NCBI GenBank assembly: GCA_902362435.1
Contig: CABIWW010000011.1
Coordinates: forward strand, 1-64,000
Length of the DNA stretch: 64,000 nt
Reading direction: 5' to 3'
Origin: Eubacteriaceae bacterium
GTDB taxonomy: Bacteria > Bacillota > Clostridia > Peptostreptococcales > Anaerovoracaceae
The notes beneath the pieces were generated by a model. That model saw nothing but the letters and a program-made list of their open reading frames with translations. It had not been told where the DNA came from and did not search any database. A program made the position numbers and the translations under genes. This document shows positions 1-7,733 of this stretch, piece after piece; within the stretch, counting starts at the first letter, position 1, and each line of letters starts with the position of its first letter.

Positions 1-91
1 CACATGAAACATTCGGATATTTAACTCCTGACGAGTTCTACAGGCAGGGGAAAAACGAGGTTTGATACTCTACTTTTATGGGTGCACCTCA
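1..91 (+). mobile_element. right end of an IS3-family-like insertion sequence
   Basis: Codons 3-65 read in frame 3 give the end of a transposase, HETFGYLTPDEFYRQ..., stopping at TGA 63-65. This resembles the C-terminal '(RP)H..LGYLTP.EF' block of IS3/IS481 integrase-type transposases. After the stop, about 66-91 (ACTTTTATGGGTGCACCTCA) looks like an IS150-group terminal inverted repeat, which as I recall often carries GGTGCA/TGCACC. The host sequence resumes at about 91-92 in the P-loop codons of the following ATPase. The rest of the element lies outside the window, so family and boundary are inferences. Confidence 0.6.
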
Positions 92-1296
92 AAACTTATT
101 CCGTGCTAGAGTTCGGGCGCATCAATTACGAGAATGTAGCATATTTCAATTTTGAAACTAACCCGAAATTGAACAGGACTTTTGAAGAAAACATCAGCCC
201 GGATTATTTGATACCGATTCTGTCCCATATTTCAGGGCAGACAATAGTAAAGGAAAAAACTCTGATCATATTTGATGAAGTGCAGCTTTGCGAACGGGCA
301 TTGACCTCATTGAAGTATTTCTGTGAAGACGCACCGGATTACCATATAATAGTGGCTGGAAACCTGCTGGGAGTAGCAGTCAACCGGGCGAAATTTTCAT
401 TTCCTGTCGGCAAAGTAGATATGAAAACTATGTATCCTATGGATATGGAAGAATTTATGATCGCAATGGGAGAAGAAAAGCTGGCAACGAAGGTCAGACA
501 GTGTTTTGAAACAAATACAGCAATGCCGTCAGCTTTGCATGATGCGGCGATGCAGCTTTATCGACAGTACCTTGTTGTAGGCGGTATGCCGGAATGTGTG
601 CTGCAGTTTGCACAGACAAGAGACTATATTCTTATACGTAATACTCAGGATACGATACTTGCAAGTTATCTCAATGATATGAGTAAATATAATAATTTGA
701 ATGAAATCAAGAAGACGAGGCTTGCATATGATAATATAACTGTTCAGCTTTCAAAAAAGAATACTCGATTCCAGTACAAGCTGATCAAGAAAGGGGGCAG
801 AGCTTCTGAGTTTGAAAACGCTATCGAATGGCTCTGCCTTTCAGGGATAGTATCGCAGGTTTACCGTATAGAGCAGATAAAGAAACCTCTGGAAAATTAT
901 CGCGATATTGATGCCTTTAAGATCTATGTATCAGATTTGGGGCTGCTTTGCGCTAAAAAAGATCTGGTGGCGAATGATATTTTGTATATGGCAGAGGAAC
1001 TGAATGACTTCAAGGGTGGTATGGCTGAAAATTATGTTAATGTACAGCTTTCTATTAACGGATATCATACTTATTACTGGGAATCTGCCCGTGGAGCAGA
1101 GATAGATTTTGTTATACAGCGGAATGAACAGCTTATACCGATCGAGGTAAAGTCTGCAGACAATACCAGGGCAAAGAGTTTAAAAGTTTACATGGAGACC
1201 TACGATCCGGAATATGCCATAAAACTCTCTGCTAAAAATTTTGCATTTGAAGATAATAAAAAGACAGTTCCACTATATGCAGCGTTTTGCATATAA
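82..1296 (+). pseudogene. AAA_14/DUF4143-type ATPase, 5' end removed by the IS insertion
   Basis: The readable frame begins at GTG 82 inside the IS end. Genuine protein starts about codon 4 (KTYSVLEFG), exactly where the Walker A motif (usually G-A-R-Q-V-G-K-T) ends, so the phosphate-binding loop and everything before it are missing. What remains is intact: Walker B TLIIFDEVQ near residue 60, the YLVVGGMPE block near 165, and a C-terminal PD-(D/E)XK-like module (GAEIDFVI ... IPIEVKS) near 345-360 that defines DUF4143. Intact family members are ATPases of unknown role, often in accessory DNA or paired with mobile elements. A 404-aa product could be made but should not bind ATP, hence the pseudogene call. 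Confidence 0.75.
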
Positions 1297-1335
1297 AGTT
1301 CAACATGAAATCGTGGTAGTGCTTAAAAATTATCC

Positions 1336-1363
1336 TTGACAAATCCTCTACAGGTTCTATAAT
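1336..1363 (+). promoter_or_regulatory. sigma-A-type promoter of perR
   Basis: TTGACA at 1336-1341 and TATAAT at 1358-1363 are both consensus, separated by 16 bp. They lie just upstream of perR and nothing else on this strand. Confidence 0.75.
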
Positions 1364-1368
1364 TAAAA

Positions 1369-1383
1369 CAAGAATAATTCTAA
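1369..1383 (+). promoter_or_regulatory. candidate Per box (PerR operator)
   Basis: CAAGAATAATTCTAA contains the perfect dyad AGAAT-A-ATTCT (1371-1381). Read on the other strand it matches 10 of 14 positions of the Bacillus Per box TTATAATnATTATAA. It sits between the -10 box and the perR start codon, the usual place for autoregulation. Binding is an inference. Confidence 0.45.
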
Positions 1384-1396
1384 AGAAGGCGATTTG

Positions 1397-1765
1397 ATGA
1401 CAAAGAACGGGAAGCTGATACTGGAGATCGTTCATGGATCTTCAGAGCATCCTACAGCTGAACAGATTTTCATGAAAGCACGAGAAAAGTCACCCGGAAT
1501 AGCTCTGGCGACGGTTTATAATAACCTAAACTCGCTTGTCAGTGAAAAGCTGGTTCGCAGGATAAGGCTGAAGGGAAGTCCGGACAGGTATGACAGGACC
1601 GCGCGCCACGACCATATGATATGCGAGCGGTGCGGCAAGATATCAGACGTGCACCTTGACGATCTGGGACAGGAGCTCGAGCGCGAAACAGGCGTGAAGG
1701 TCATATCATACGATCTGAATATCCATTATCTGTGCGATGAGTGCAGGAAGAACGGTCAGAATTGA
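1397..1765 (+). CDS. perR: peroxide-responsive repressor PerR (Fur family)
   Basis: A 122-aa Fur-superfamily repressor with an N-terminal winged helix (ATVYNNLNSL near 38-47) and a C-terminal metal/dimer domain. Putative regulatory metal ligands are His18, Asp66, His71, His73 and Asp84; an Asp at the last position is the PerR hallmark, where Fur has Glu. Two CxxC pairs (C76/C79 and a CDEC near the end) would bind structural zinc. The first helix is about 15 residues shorter than in Bacillus PerR. ATG 1397 is chosen over TTG 1394 because AAGAAGG then sits 7 nt upstream. It precedes rubrerythrin, which fits peroxide-stress control. Confidence 0.88.
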   Translation: MTKNGKLILEIVHGSSEHPTAEQIFMKAREKSPGIALATVYNNLNSLVSEKLVRRIRLKGSPDRYDRTARHDHMICERCGKISDVHLDDLGQELERETGVKVISYDLNIHYLCDECRKNGQN

Positions 1766-1880
1766 ACGACGGTGGATGGGAGATCATCGGAAAATCAGTG
1801 AAACACACGATGCGGTCATCGGTGCCGCAGCATCCGTATCGTGATGAGTTAAAAAGGAGCGGCACAGAAAAGAGGAAGAG

Positions 1881-2417
1881 ATGAACAAGTACGCAGGCAC
1901 ACAGACAGAAAAGAATTTGATGGAGGCATTTGCAGGGGAATCACAGGCGAGAAACAAGTATACATACTTTTCGTCAGTTGCAAAGAAAGAAGGATATGAA
2001 CAGATCGCGGCACTGTTTTTAAAGACTGCAGACAATGAAAAAGAACATGCAAAGATGTGGTTCAAGGAGCTTGAAGGCATAGGAAACACAGCGCAGAATC
2101 TTGAAGCCGCAGCAGAAGGTGAAAACTACGAATGGACAGACATGTATGAAGGCTTTGCAAAGACTGCAGAGGAAGAAGGCTTCCCTCAGCTGGCAGCAAA
2201 ATTCAGACTCGTCGGAGCGATCGAAAAGCATCACGAAGAACGCTACAGAGCGCTTCTCAATAACGTGGAGACAGCAGCTGTATTCGAAAAGAGCGAGATC
2301 AAGGTATGGGAATGCCGCAACTGCGGACACATCGTTGTAGGAACAAAAGCTCCAGAAGTATGTCCTACATGCAACCATCCGAAGAGCTATTTTGAGATAC
2401 ACGCAGAAAACTATTAA
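1881..2417 (+). CDS. rbr: rubrerythrin
   Basis: A 178-aa non-haem iron peroxidase that reduces H2O2 in anaerobes. The N-terminal ferritin-like four-helix domain carries the ligand motifs ESQARNKY near residue 20 and [10 protein letters not shown] near 52, with EKHHEERY near 114. A C-terminal rubredoxin domain holds the FeS4 cysteines C145, C148, C161 and C164. Domain order and length are those of classical rubrerythrin. GAGGAAGAG precedes the ATG. It is the first gene after perR, separated by 115 bp, so it may be co-transcribed with perR and is a likely PerR target. Confidence 0.95.
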   Translation: MNKYAGTQTEKNLMEAFAGESQARNKYTYFSSVAKKEGYEQIAALFLKTADNEKEHAKMWFKELEGIGNTAQNLEAAAEGENYEWTDMYEGFAKTAEEEGFPQLAAKFRLVGAIEKHHEERYRALLNNVETAAVFEKSEIKVWECRNCGHIVVGTKAPEVCPTCNHPKSYFEIHAENY

Positions 2418-2460
2418 GAGTCGGCATCAGCATGATGCAAACGTGATACAGTTATCCGGG

Positions 2461-2494
2461 AACAGGTCAGGCTGCATGCAGGGCCTGTTTTTCT
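2461..2494 (+). terminator. intrinsic terminator after rbr
   Basis: AACAGGTC pairs with GGCCTGTT across a short GC-rich loop, followed by a T-rich tract. It lies between rbr and mtnA. Confidence 0.7.
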
Positions 2495-2531
2495 GTTTTG
2501 AGCTGTTGACAGCAATGGAGAAGAGACGGTT

Positions 2532-3659
2532 ATGAGTGAGATAAGGAACGTTACACATATAGATAATGTCAGGCTGAGTGATGACGGCAGCTCGGTGATC
2601 ATACTCGATCAGAGCAGGCTGCCGATGCATACCGAGTATATTGAGATAAACAAACCGGCAGAGATGTACGATGCGATTTTTCATCTGAAGGTCAGAGGTG
2701 CACCGGCGATCGGCATATTTGCAGCATACTGCATGGCGGTTATTGCAAAGAAGGCAGCCGGTCGGCAGGCAGACCGTGAAAGTGCAGCAGAAGGAAATGT
2801 GCAGCTTTTTACAAAAAAACTAAGAGAGTACGGCGAATATATAAAGTCTTCAAGGCCTACGGCCGTCAACCTTGCATGGGCGGTGGACAGGACTCTGGCG
2901 GCAGCCGGAAGCGCAGAGAACGGCACGACCGCAGATATCGCGGAGGCTGTGAAAAACGAGGCGCTCAGCATACACCGCGAGGATATCGAGATGTGCAGGG
3001 CGATTTCCGAATATGGCCTCACGGTCATAAGGAACGGCGACGGGATACTGACTCACTGCAATGCGGGACCGCTCGCAACATCGAGGTACGGGACAGCGCT
3101 GGGACCGCTGCTGCTCGGAGCGGAGCGGGGAATGGAGTTCAGGGTATTTGCGGATGAGACGAGACCTCTGCTGCAGGGTGCAAGACTGACTTCATACGAA
3201 CTTCAGAAAGCCGGCATAGATGTGACACTTATCTGTGATAACATGGCGTCAGCTGTGATGAAAAACGGATGGGTGCAGGCATGTTTTGTCGGCTGTGACA
3301 GAGTTGCCGCAAACGGTGACACGGCGAATAAGATAGGCACATCGGGAGTGGCGATACTTGCAAAGCACTACGGGATACCGTTTTACGTGCTCGGTCCGAC
3401 GTCGACCATCGACCTGGACTGCCAGTCGGGAGCGGATATACCTATAGAGCTGCGTGCGCCGGAAGAGATAAAAGAAAAATTTTACAGCGAACCGGTGGCT
3501 TTGGATGAGATCAAGTGCTACAATCCGGCATTCGATGTCACGGACAGCAGTCTGATAACGGGGATAATCACGGAAAAGGGCATCTGCAGGCCGCCGTTTG
3601 CCGAAAGTCTCAGGAGAGCGGTAGAAAGCGCTCGTGAAGATAAAGACAGAGATTTTTAA
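2532..3659 (+). CDS. mtnA: S-methyl-5-thioribose-1-phosphate isomerase
   Basis: A 375-aa member of the MtnA/eIF2B-like family. It converts 5-methylthioribose-1-phosphate to the ribulose form in methionine salvage or in the related 5'-deoxyadenosine/DHAP shunt. The motif VRGAPAIG near residue 55, the catalytic cysteine in THCNAG (about 176) and the catalytic aspartate in [10 protein letters not shown] (about 256) are present. The length is slightly above the usual 340-360. No other salvage gene (mtnK, mtnB, mtnD) is nearby, so the pathway cannot be judged from this window. The ATG follows AATGGAGAAGAGACGGTT. Confidence 0.93.
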   Translation: MSEIRNVTHIDNVRLSDDGSSVIILDQSRLPMHTEYIEINKPAEMYDAIFHLKVRGAPAIGIFAAYCMAVIAKKAAGRQADRESAAEGNVQLFTKKLREYGEYIKSSRPTAVNLAWAVDRTLAAAGSAENGTTADIAEAVKNEALSIHREDIEMCRAISEYGLTVIRNGDGILTHCNAGPLATSRYGTALGPLLLGAERGMEFRVFADETRPLLQGARLTSYELQKAGIDVTLICDNMASAVMKNGWVQACFVGCDRVAANGDTANKIGTSGVAILAKHYGIPFYVLGPTSTIDLDCQSGADIPIELRAPEEIKEKFYSEPVALDEIKCYNPAFDVTDSSLITGIITEKGICRPPFAESLRRAVESAREDKDRDF

Positions 3660-3677
3660 CAGGGAGTGTGAAGGGTA

Positions 3678-4868
3678 ATGTGGTTTTTGATACTGCTTGG
3701 GATAGTGTATCTTGCGGTGAACTTTTTTCTGTGGCACAGAGTGGTAAGACTGCTCAGGCATGTGCACGGTTTTTTCGGGGAAAAATGGGTAGTGTGCGTT
3801 TTTACGGTGATATATCTGTTTTTTCTCAACAGCGTATGGCTGTGGATGTTGTTTGACGATCAGAAATGGATATCGGCGTTCAAGTATATAAATAATATCT
3901 GGATAGGAATATTCGTGTATTCGCTTATTTTCATGGCGGTGGCGGAGCTTGTGACGTTCGTTCTCTGGGCTCTGAAGAAAATGCGCAGGGGTTATGCCGG
4001 ATACCGTAAATATATCGTGACCAGAGGTGCGATAGTCGTGTCGCTCGTGATCGGATTCAGCGTTTACGGCGTCATACACTATCACAAGATAAGCGTGACT
4101 GATTACGATGTGGATATAGACAAGTCCACACAGGCGGGAGAGTCGATGAAAGTCGTGCTTGTTGCGGACACTCATCTCGGATATTCCGTGGGCGAAGACA
4201 TGATGAAGCAGATGGTGGACAGGATAAATGCGCAGGATCCCGATCTCGTAGTGTTTGCAGGCGATATCGTCGACAATGACTACTTCGCTATGACGGATCC
4301 GGATGGGATAGCGAAGACCCTGTCCGGGATAAGATCGAAGTACGGAGTCTACGGGGTCTATGGCAACCATGATGTAGAAGAAAATCTGATAGGCGGATTT
4401 ACGATATCTATAGGCAAAAAAGTCCGGGTGCAGCCTGAAGTGGACGAATTTGCAGAAAAGGCGTGCATCACGATCCTTCAGGATGAAAGCACTGTCGTTG
4501 CGGGAGACATAACGCTCATAGGCAGGTGCGACGCCACGAAGACGAACAGCGACAGTCCGCGAGCTTCGATCGCAGAGCTCACGTCGGAGGCAGACCGCAG
4601 CAAGCCTGTGATATGCGTAGACCATCAGCCTTCGGAGCTTCAGGAAAAGGCGGATGCCGGTGTCGATCTCGACCTTTGCGGGCATACTCACGACGGACAG
4701 ATTTTCCCGGGGAATCTGACGATAAACCTGTTCTGGGACAACGCATACGGACTCCTGAAGGTCGATGATATGTACTCGATCGTGACATCAGGAGTCGGAG
4801 TATGGGGGCCGGCCATGAGAGTCGGGACTGACAGTGAGATCGCTGTCGTGAACGTGAATTTCAGATAG
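3678..4868 (+). CDS. membrane-anchored metallophosphoesterase (YkuE/YaeI-like)
   Basis: A 396-aa calcineurin-like phosphoesterase with an N-terminal membrane part of about four hydrophobic segments (residues 1-25, 35-60, 72-98, 112-132) followed by the catalytic domain. All dimetal motifs are visible: ADTHLG (DxH), AGDIVDND (GDxxD), YGNHD, VDHQPSE and CGHTHDGQ. Relatives such as YkuE are peripheral membrane or cell-wall-associated, and some act on lipid pyrophosphate-type substrates; the substrate here cannot be told. It starts 18 bp after mtnA and may be read through from it. Confidence 0.88.
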   Translation: MWFLILLGIVYLAVNFFLWHRVVRLLRHVHGFFGEKWVVCVFTVIYLFFLNSVWLWMLFDDQKWISAFKYINNIWIGIFVYSLIFMAVAELVTFVLWALKKMRRGYAGYRKYIVTRGAIVVSLVIGFSVYGVIHYHKISVTDYDVDIDKSTQAGESMKVVLVADTHLGYSVGEDMMKQMVDRINAQDPDLVVFAGDIVDNDYFAMTDPDGIAKTLSGIRSKYGVYGVYGNHDVEENLIGGFTISIGKKVRVQPEVDEFAEKACITILQDESTVVAGDITLIGRCDATKTNSDSPRASIAELTSEADRSKPVICVDHQPSELQEKADAGVDLDLCGHTHDGQIFPGNLTINLFWDNAYGLLKVDDMYSIVTSGVGVWGPAMRVGTDSEIAVVNVNFR

Positions 4869-4927
4869 TGCAGAAGGTATGATGCATATAATGCGGAGAT
4901 CACGGTCAGTGTGGGAGTATGAGCGGT

Positions 4928-4971
4928 GTGCTGAATCCGGTGCAGCGAATCCCGCACACCGGATTCAGCAC
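4928..4971. terminator. 15-bp perfect inverted repeat between convergent genes
   Basis: GTGCTGAATCCGGTG (4928-4942) is the exact reverse complement of 4957-4971, around a 14-nt loop. It lies where the phosphoesterase and ylmC converge and overlaps the ylmC stop codon. Neither side has a clear U-tract, so it is either a bidirectional terminator without U-tract or another structured element. Confidence 0.5.
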
Positions 4972-5213
4972 GGCGGCATAGACTGGAATATTATCAGGTC
5001 TTCGCCGATGATCACGATACTGCTCCAAGGCAGTTCGCATATGTCATCAGGGCTTCTGCTGAAAAAACCGGTGCTTTCCAGAGACGGGACGAGCACCGAT
5101 TTTATTTTGCCCGTCTTTTTTTCAAATATCATTTCGGCATCCCATAACTGACCATAGCTTCTTCCTGTCGAGACATCGACTATCTCTTTGTTTCCGATTT
5201 CACTTAATCGCAT
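4965..5213 (-). CDS. ylmC: YlmC/YmxH family PRC-barrel protein
   Basis: An 82-aa protein with the typical N-terminus MRLSEIGNKEIVDVSTG and a PRC-barrel core (LWDAEMIF ... GKIKSVLVPS). The family is widespread in spore-forming Firmicutes and often annotated as sporulation-associated; the molecular role is unknown. On the minus strand AAAGGAG lies 7-8 nt before the ATG. It is divergent from the ClpP-like protease gene, so the two promoters must lie within about 60 bp or overlap. Confidence 0.85.
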   Translation of the reverse strand: MRLSEIGNKEIVDVSTGRSYGQLWDAEMIFEKKTGKIKSVLVPSLESTGFFSRSPDDICELPWSSIVIIGEDLIIFQSMPPC

Positions 5214-5272
5214 AATTGACTCCTTTAATACAGATAATATTAAAGATATTAAACAGAACAGGAGAATATGAA

Positions 5273-5971
5273 GTGAAAGAAGAGAAAACCGAAAAAAAGA
5301 CTCCGGATCAGGAGGATATCACGAAAAGCCTGATAACCGATCTGGGACTTCTGACGACCGGGACTGATTTTGACAGCGATATACAGTATATAAATATAAT
5401 CGGCAGCATCGAGGGACACACCGTGCTCCCGGCAGACAACAAGGCTACGAAGTACGAACATCTGATACCTCAGCTTATCGCAGTGGAGGAGAACCCGAAG
5501 CTCAAGGGTCTTCTGGTGATACTGAACACGGTCGGAGGTGACGTCGAGGCAGGACTGGCACTCGCGGAAATGATCTCGACACTGTCAAAGCCGACAGTGT
5601 CGCTCGTGCTGGGTGGAGGACACAGTATAGGCATACCGCTTGCGACAGCGGCGGATCATTCGTTTATAGCAAAATCCGCGACGATGACACTGCACCCCAT
5701 CAGGACAGCGGGGATCGTGATAACATCGGAGACTACCTTCGATTATATGCGCAAGACGCAGGAGCGGGTGATCGATTTTATAGAAGAACACTCGGATGCG
5801 GAGCGTGACAAGATCGTATCACTGATGAACAGCAACGATAATATGTCGAACGATGTCGGCACGGTACTTTTTGGAAGTGAAGCCGTAGAGACAGGGATAA
5901 TCGATGAAGTAGGCGGAGTATCGCAGGCCATACGACAGCTGAGACGCATGATAGGCGAGATGCAGGAGTAA
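5273..5971 (+). CDS. ClpP-like serine protease (TepA/YmfB type)
   Basis: A 232-aa ClpP/crotonase-fold protease. The catalytic serine is probably Ser118 in LGGGHSIGIP and the histidine His141 in TMTLHPIR; the oxyanion strand VGGDVEAGLALA precedes them. Related Bacillus TepA/YmfB is a ClpP-family protein encoded near spoIIIE. The GTG at 5273 is chosen because AGGAG lies 8 nt upstream; the frame stays open to TTG 5216, but that start would overlap the divergent ylmC ribosome site. The first 30 residues are charged and low-complexity, with no signal peptide. Confidence 0.82.
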   Translation: MKEEKTEKKTPDQEDITKSLITDLGLLTTGTDFDSDIQYINIIGSIEGHTVLPADNKATKYEHLIPQLIAVEENPKLKGLLVILNTVGGDVEAGLALAEMISTLSKPTVSLVLGGGHSIGIPLATAADHSFIAKSATMTLHPIRTAGIVITSETTFDYMRKTQERVIDFIEEHSDAERDKIVSLMNSNDNMSNDVGTVLFGSEAVETGIIDEVGGVSQAIRQLRRMIGEMQE

Positions 5972-6055
5972 GCGGGACCTGTTGCGATGTTCGATGCGAG
6001 GGAAGGTGCAGCTGTGGAGCATATCAAAAAAACAGCAAAAGTACAGATGCATGCA

Positions 6056-6084
6056 TTGACAAGATTTTCCACATGATATAAAAT
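6056..6084 (+). promoter_or_regulatory. sigma-A-type promoter upstream of the ParA-like gene
   Basis: TTGACA 6056-6061 and TAAAAT 6079-6084 are separated by 17 bp, about 55 bp before the start codon. Confidence 0.65.
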
Positions 6085-6138
6085 ACAGATAGGTAAAAAA
6101 TTCCATTAACAAATGTGGCAGCAATTATCGAAAGGAGC

Positions 6139-7299
6139 ATGATGGAGAATCTTTCACTGGTGATAGTAACGGATGACAGAGAATACGGCAGAGCGCTGGG
6201 ACAGGCACTGCTGCAGCTGTGCAGCGGCATGATGATAAGGATATTCCGCAAGGAAGAGTTCTTTTTGAGGCGGCGTGAGTATGAAAACAGTGGAGAAAGT
6301 GCGGTCTTTCTCAGCTCGGCAGACATGATACTCTGGGACGGCCCGGAAGCGGAAGTATCATACGGCGGCAGGATAATACTGCTGACAGAGAAGCCGTCGA
6401 TGGCTGTCAGCGATCACGTGGAAAAGCGGTTCTGTTTATACAAGTACAGTCAGGCTCAGAGCATAGCAGCGGCACTTTTTGATATATACAGTGATCTTAC
6501 AGGGAATCATACCGTTAATGTAAAGCGGCAGCAGGTACGCATGCTGGCATTTTCCTCATGCTGCGGAGGTTCGGGATGCACGGTCGCGGCTATGGCTGCG
6601 GCTCAGGAGCTGTGCAGGTTCAGGGGCAGGAGAGTGCTGTATCTGTCATTCGAGGAGACTGAGTCTACAGGCGATTTCATGAATGTGTCGCCGGGCGTGA
6701 AAGGTATCGGTGTGTATCTTTATCATCTGTTCAAAGCCAGGGATACAGGTCTGCGTGTGCCGCAGGGCTCCGGCAGTGAGAAGAACTGCCCGCCTGTAGA
6801 GAGCTATACGATCCACGATGATTTCGGGGTCGAGACTTTTGCTCCGGCGGCCGGGAGAAATCCGCTCAGAGAGCTTTCGGAAGATGAACTCGATATCTTC
6901 ACAGCATCGGTGATAGACAGCGGAAGGTATGATGTGATCGTGATGGATATAGGATCGGGTCTGTCTGCAGTGGATCTGGCGTGCCTGGGGATGGCAGAGA
7001 AGATCTGCTTTGTGAACAGGTCTGCGGGCAGTACGAGCAGAGAAGAACGTTATCTGCAGCATCTTATATTCAGCTGCGGGGAGAGTGTGATCGAGAAAAT
7101 GATCAAAGTAGAGAATATGGTATCTTACGACCGTGAGGAAGATCCTCGCGACAGAGCAGATACAGCGATGCTGGATACGGAAGTATACCTCAGCAGGAGC
7201 AGCACATTCCTGCAGGGCGGGGAGATAAAACGCATATTTCTCGATGGCAGATTCGGACAGGATATAAAACTGCTCGCAGAAAAACTTGTGGAATTTTAA
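6139..7299 (+). CDS. orphan ParA/CpaE-like P-loop protein with altered Walker A
   Basis: About 386 aa. Residues 1-125 look like a receiver-like or CpaE-type N-terminal domain (LVIVTDDREYG ... ADMILWDG), followed by a MinD/ParA-type NTPase domain (MLAFSSCCGGSGCTVAAM near 135-150, DVIVMDIGSGLS near 270). The nucleotide loop reads GGSGCT instead of GG.GKT, so the usual lysine is missing. The C-terminus matches the MinD fold only loosely. CpaE-like proteins localise pilus or secretion machines, but no tad/cpa genes are nearby. AAAGGAG lies directly before tandem ATGs at 6139 and 6142; the second has the better spacing. Confidence 0.6.
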   Translation: MMENLSLVIVTDDREYGRALGQALLQLCSGMMIRIFRKEEFFLRRREYENSGESAVFLSSADMILWDGPEAEVSYGGRIILLTEKPSMAVSDHVEKRFCLYKYSQAQSIAAALFDIYSDLTGNHTVNVKRQQVRMLAFSSCCGGSGCTVAAMAAAQELCRFRGRRVLYLSFEETESTGDFMNVSPGVKGIGVYLYHLFKARDTGLRVPQGSGSEKNCPPVESYTIHDDFGVETFAPAAGRNPLRELSEDELDIFTASVIDSGRYDVIVMDIGSGLSAVDLACLGMAEKICFVNRSAGSTSREERYLQHLIFSCGESVIEKMIKVENMVSYDREEDPRDRADTAMLDTEVYLSRSSTFLQGGEIKRIFLDGRFGQDIKLLAEKLVEF

Positions 7300-7307
7300 A
7301 AGATATA

Positions 7308-7336
7308 TTGACAAATTTGCGTATGAGTACTAACAT
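7308..7336 (+). promoter_or_regulatory. promoter of the riboflavin operon
   Basis: TTGACA 7308-7313 and TAACAT 7331-7336, with 17 bp between them. The start point would lie about 15 bp before the riboswitch aptamer. Confidence 0.65.
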
Positions 7337-7356
7337 TATAGAAGAACTTAATAAAA

Positions 7357-7468
7357 AATCTTCAGGGCAGGGTGAGATTCCCGACCGGCGGTAAAGTCCG
7401 CGAGTGCGAGAGCACATGATTTGGTGAGATTCCAAAACCGACAGTATAGTCTGGATGGAAGAAGATAT
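7357..7468 (+). ncRNA. FMN riboswitch (RFN element)
   Basis: The conserved RFN core is readable: AGGGCAGGGTGAGATTCCC, GACCGGCGGTAAAGTCC, the variable stem GCGAGTGCGAGAGCAC, TTGGTGAGATTCC, AAAACCGACAGT and the closing GTCTGGATGGAAGAAGAT. The P1 stem pairs ATCTTC (7358-7363) with GAAGAT (7461-7466). The element lies upstream of ribD and is followed by an intrinsic terminator. In this family FMN binding favours termination, so flavin sufficiency should switch the operon off. Confidence 0.97.
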
Positions 7469-7516
7469 GTCATATGTGGCTGCGATAAGCAGTTGCAGTA
7501 TTTTTGAAACCACAGG

Positions 7517-7546
7517 CTCTGAAACATATCGTTTCAGAGTTTTTTT
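7517..7546 (+). terminator. riboswitch expression-platform terminator
   Basis: CTCTGAAAC (7517-7525) pairs perfectly with GTTTCAGAG (7531-7539) and is followed by seven T. It is the presumed FMN-controlled terminator. Confidence 0.9.
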
Positions 7547-7665
7547 CGGCAGAGGCAGGAGTGTGCAGTACCGCAATACGGTATGCATGCACGGCATATG
7601 TGCGATGCAGTGCAGCAGCTCGGCTTTGCGAGACGGTTTTTAAAAAGCCTGACAGAATACGACTT

Positions 7666-7695
7666 CACCCTGGAGAAACGATCCGGGGTGTTTTT
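7666..7695 (+). terminator. second terminator-like hairpin in the ribD leader
   Basis: CACCCTGGA (7666-7674) pairs with TCCGGGGTG (7682-7690), 9 bp with one G-U, followed by TTTTT. It lies 38 bp before ribD and downstream of the riboswitch terminator, so transcripts that escape the first must pass this one too. The 7547-7665 stretch between them has a small TACCG/CGGTA hairpin and no supported gene. Confidence 0.65.
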
Positions 7696-7733
7696 ATTTG
7701 AGAAAAACACAGCGACATGGAGGACAGACACTG

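Noticed and set aside
3249..4691. 480-codon open frame on the minus strand
   Set aside because: It lies wholly antisense to mtnA and the metallophosphoesterase, has a His/Arg/Tyr-rich composition typical of mirror frames of this codon bias, and no ribosome site.
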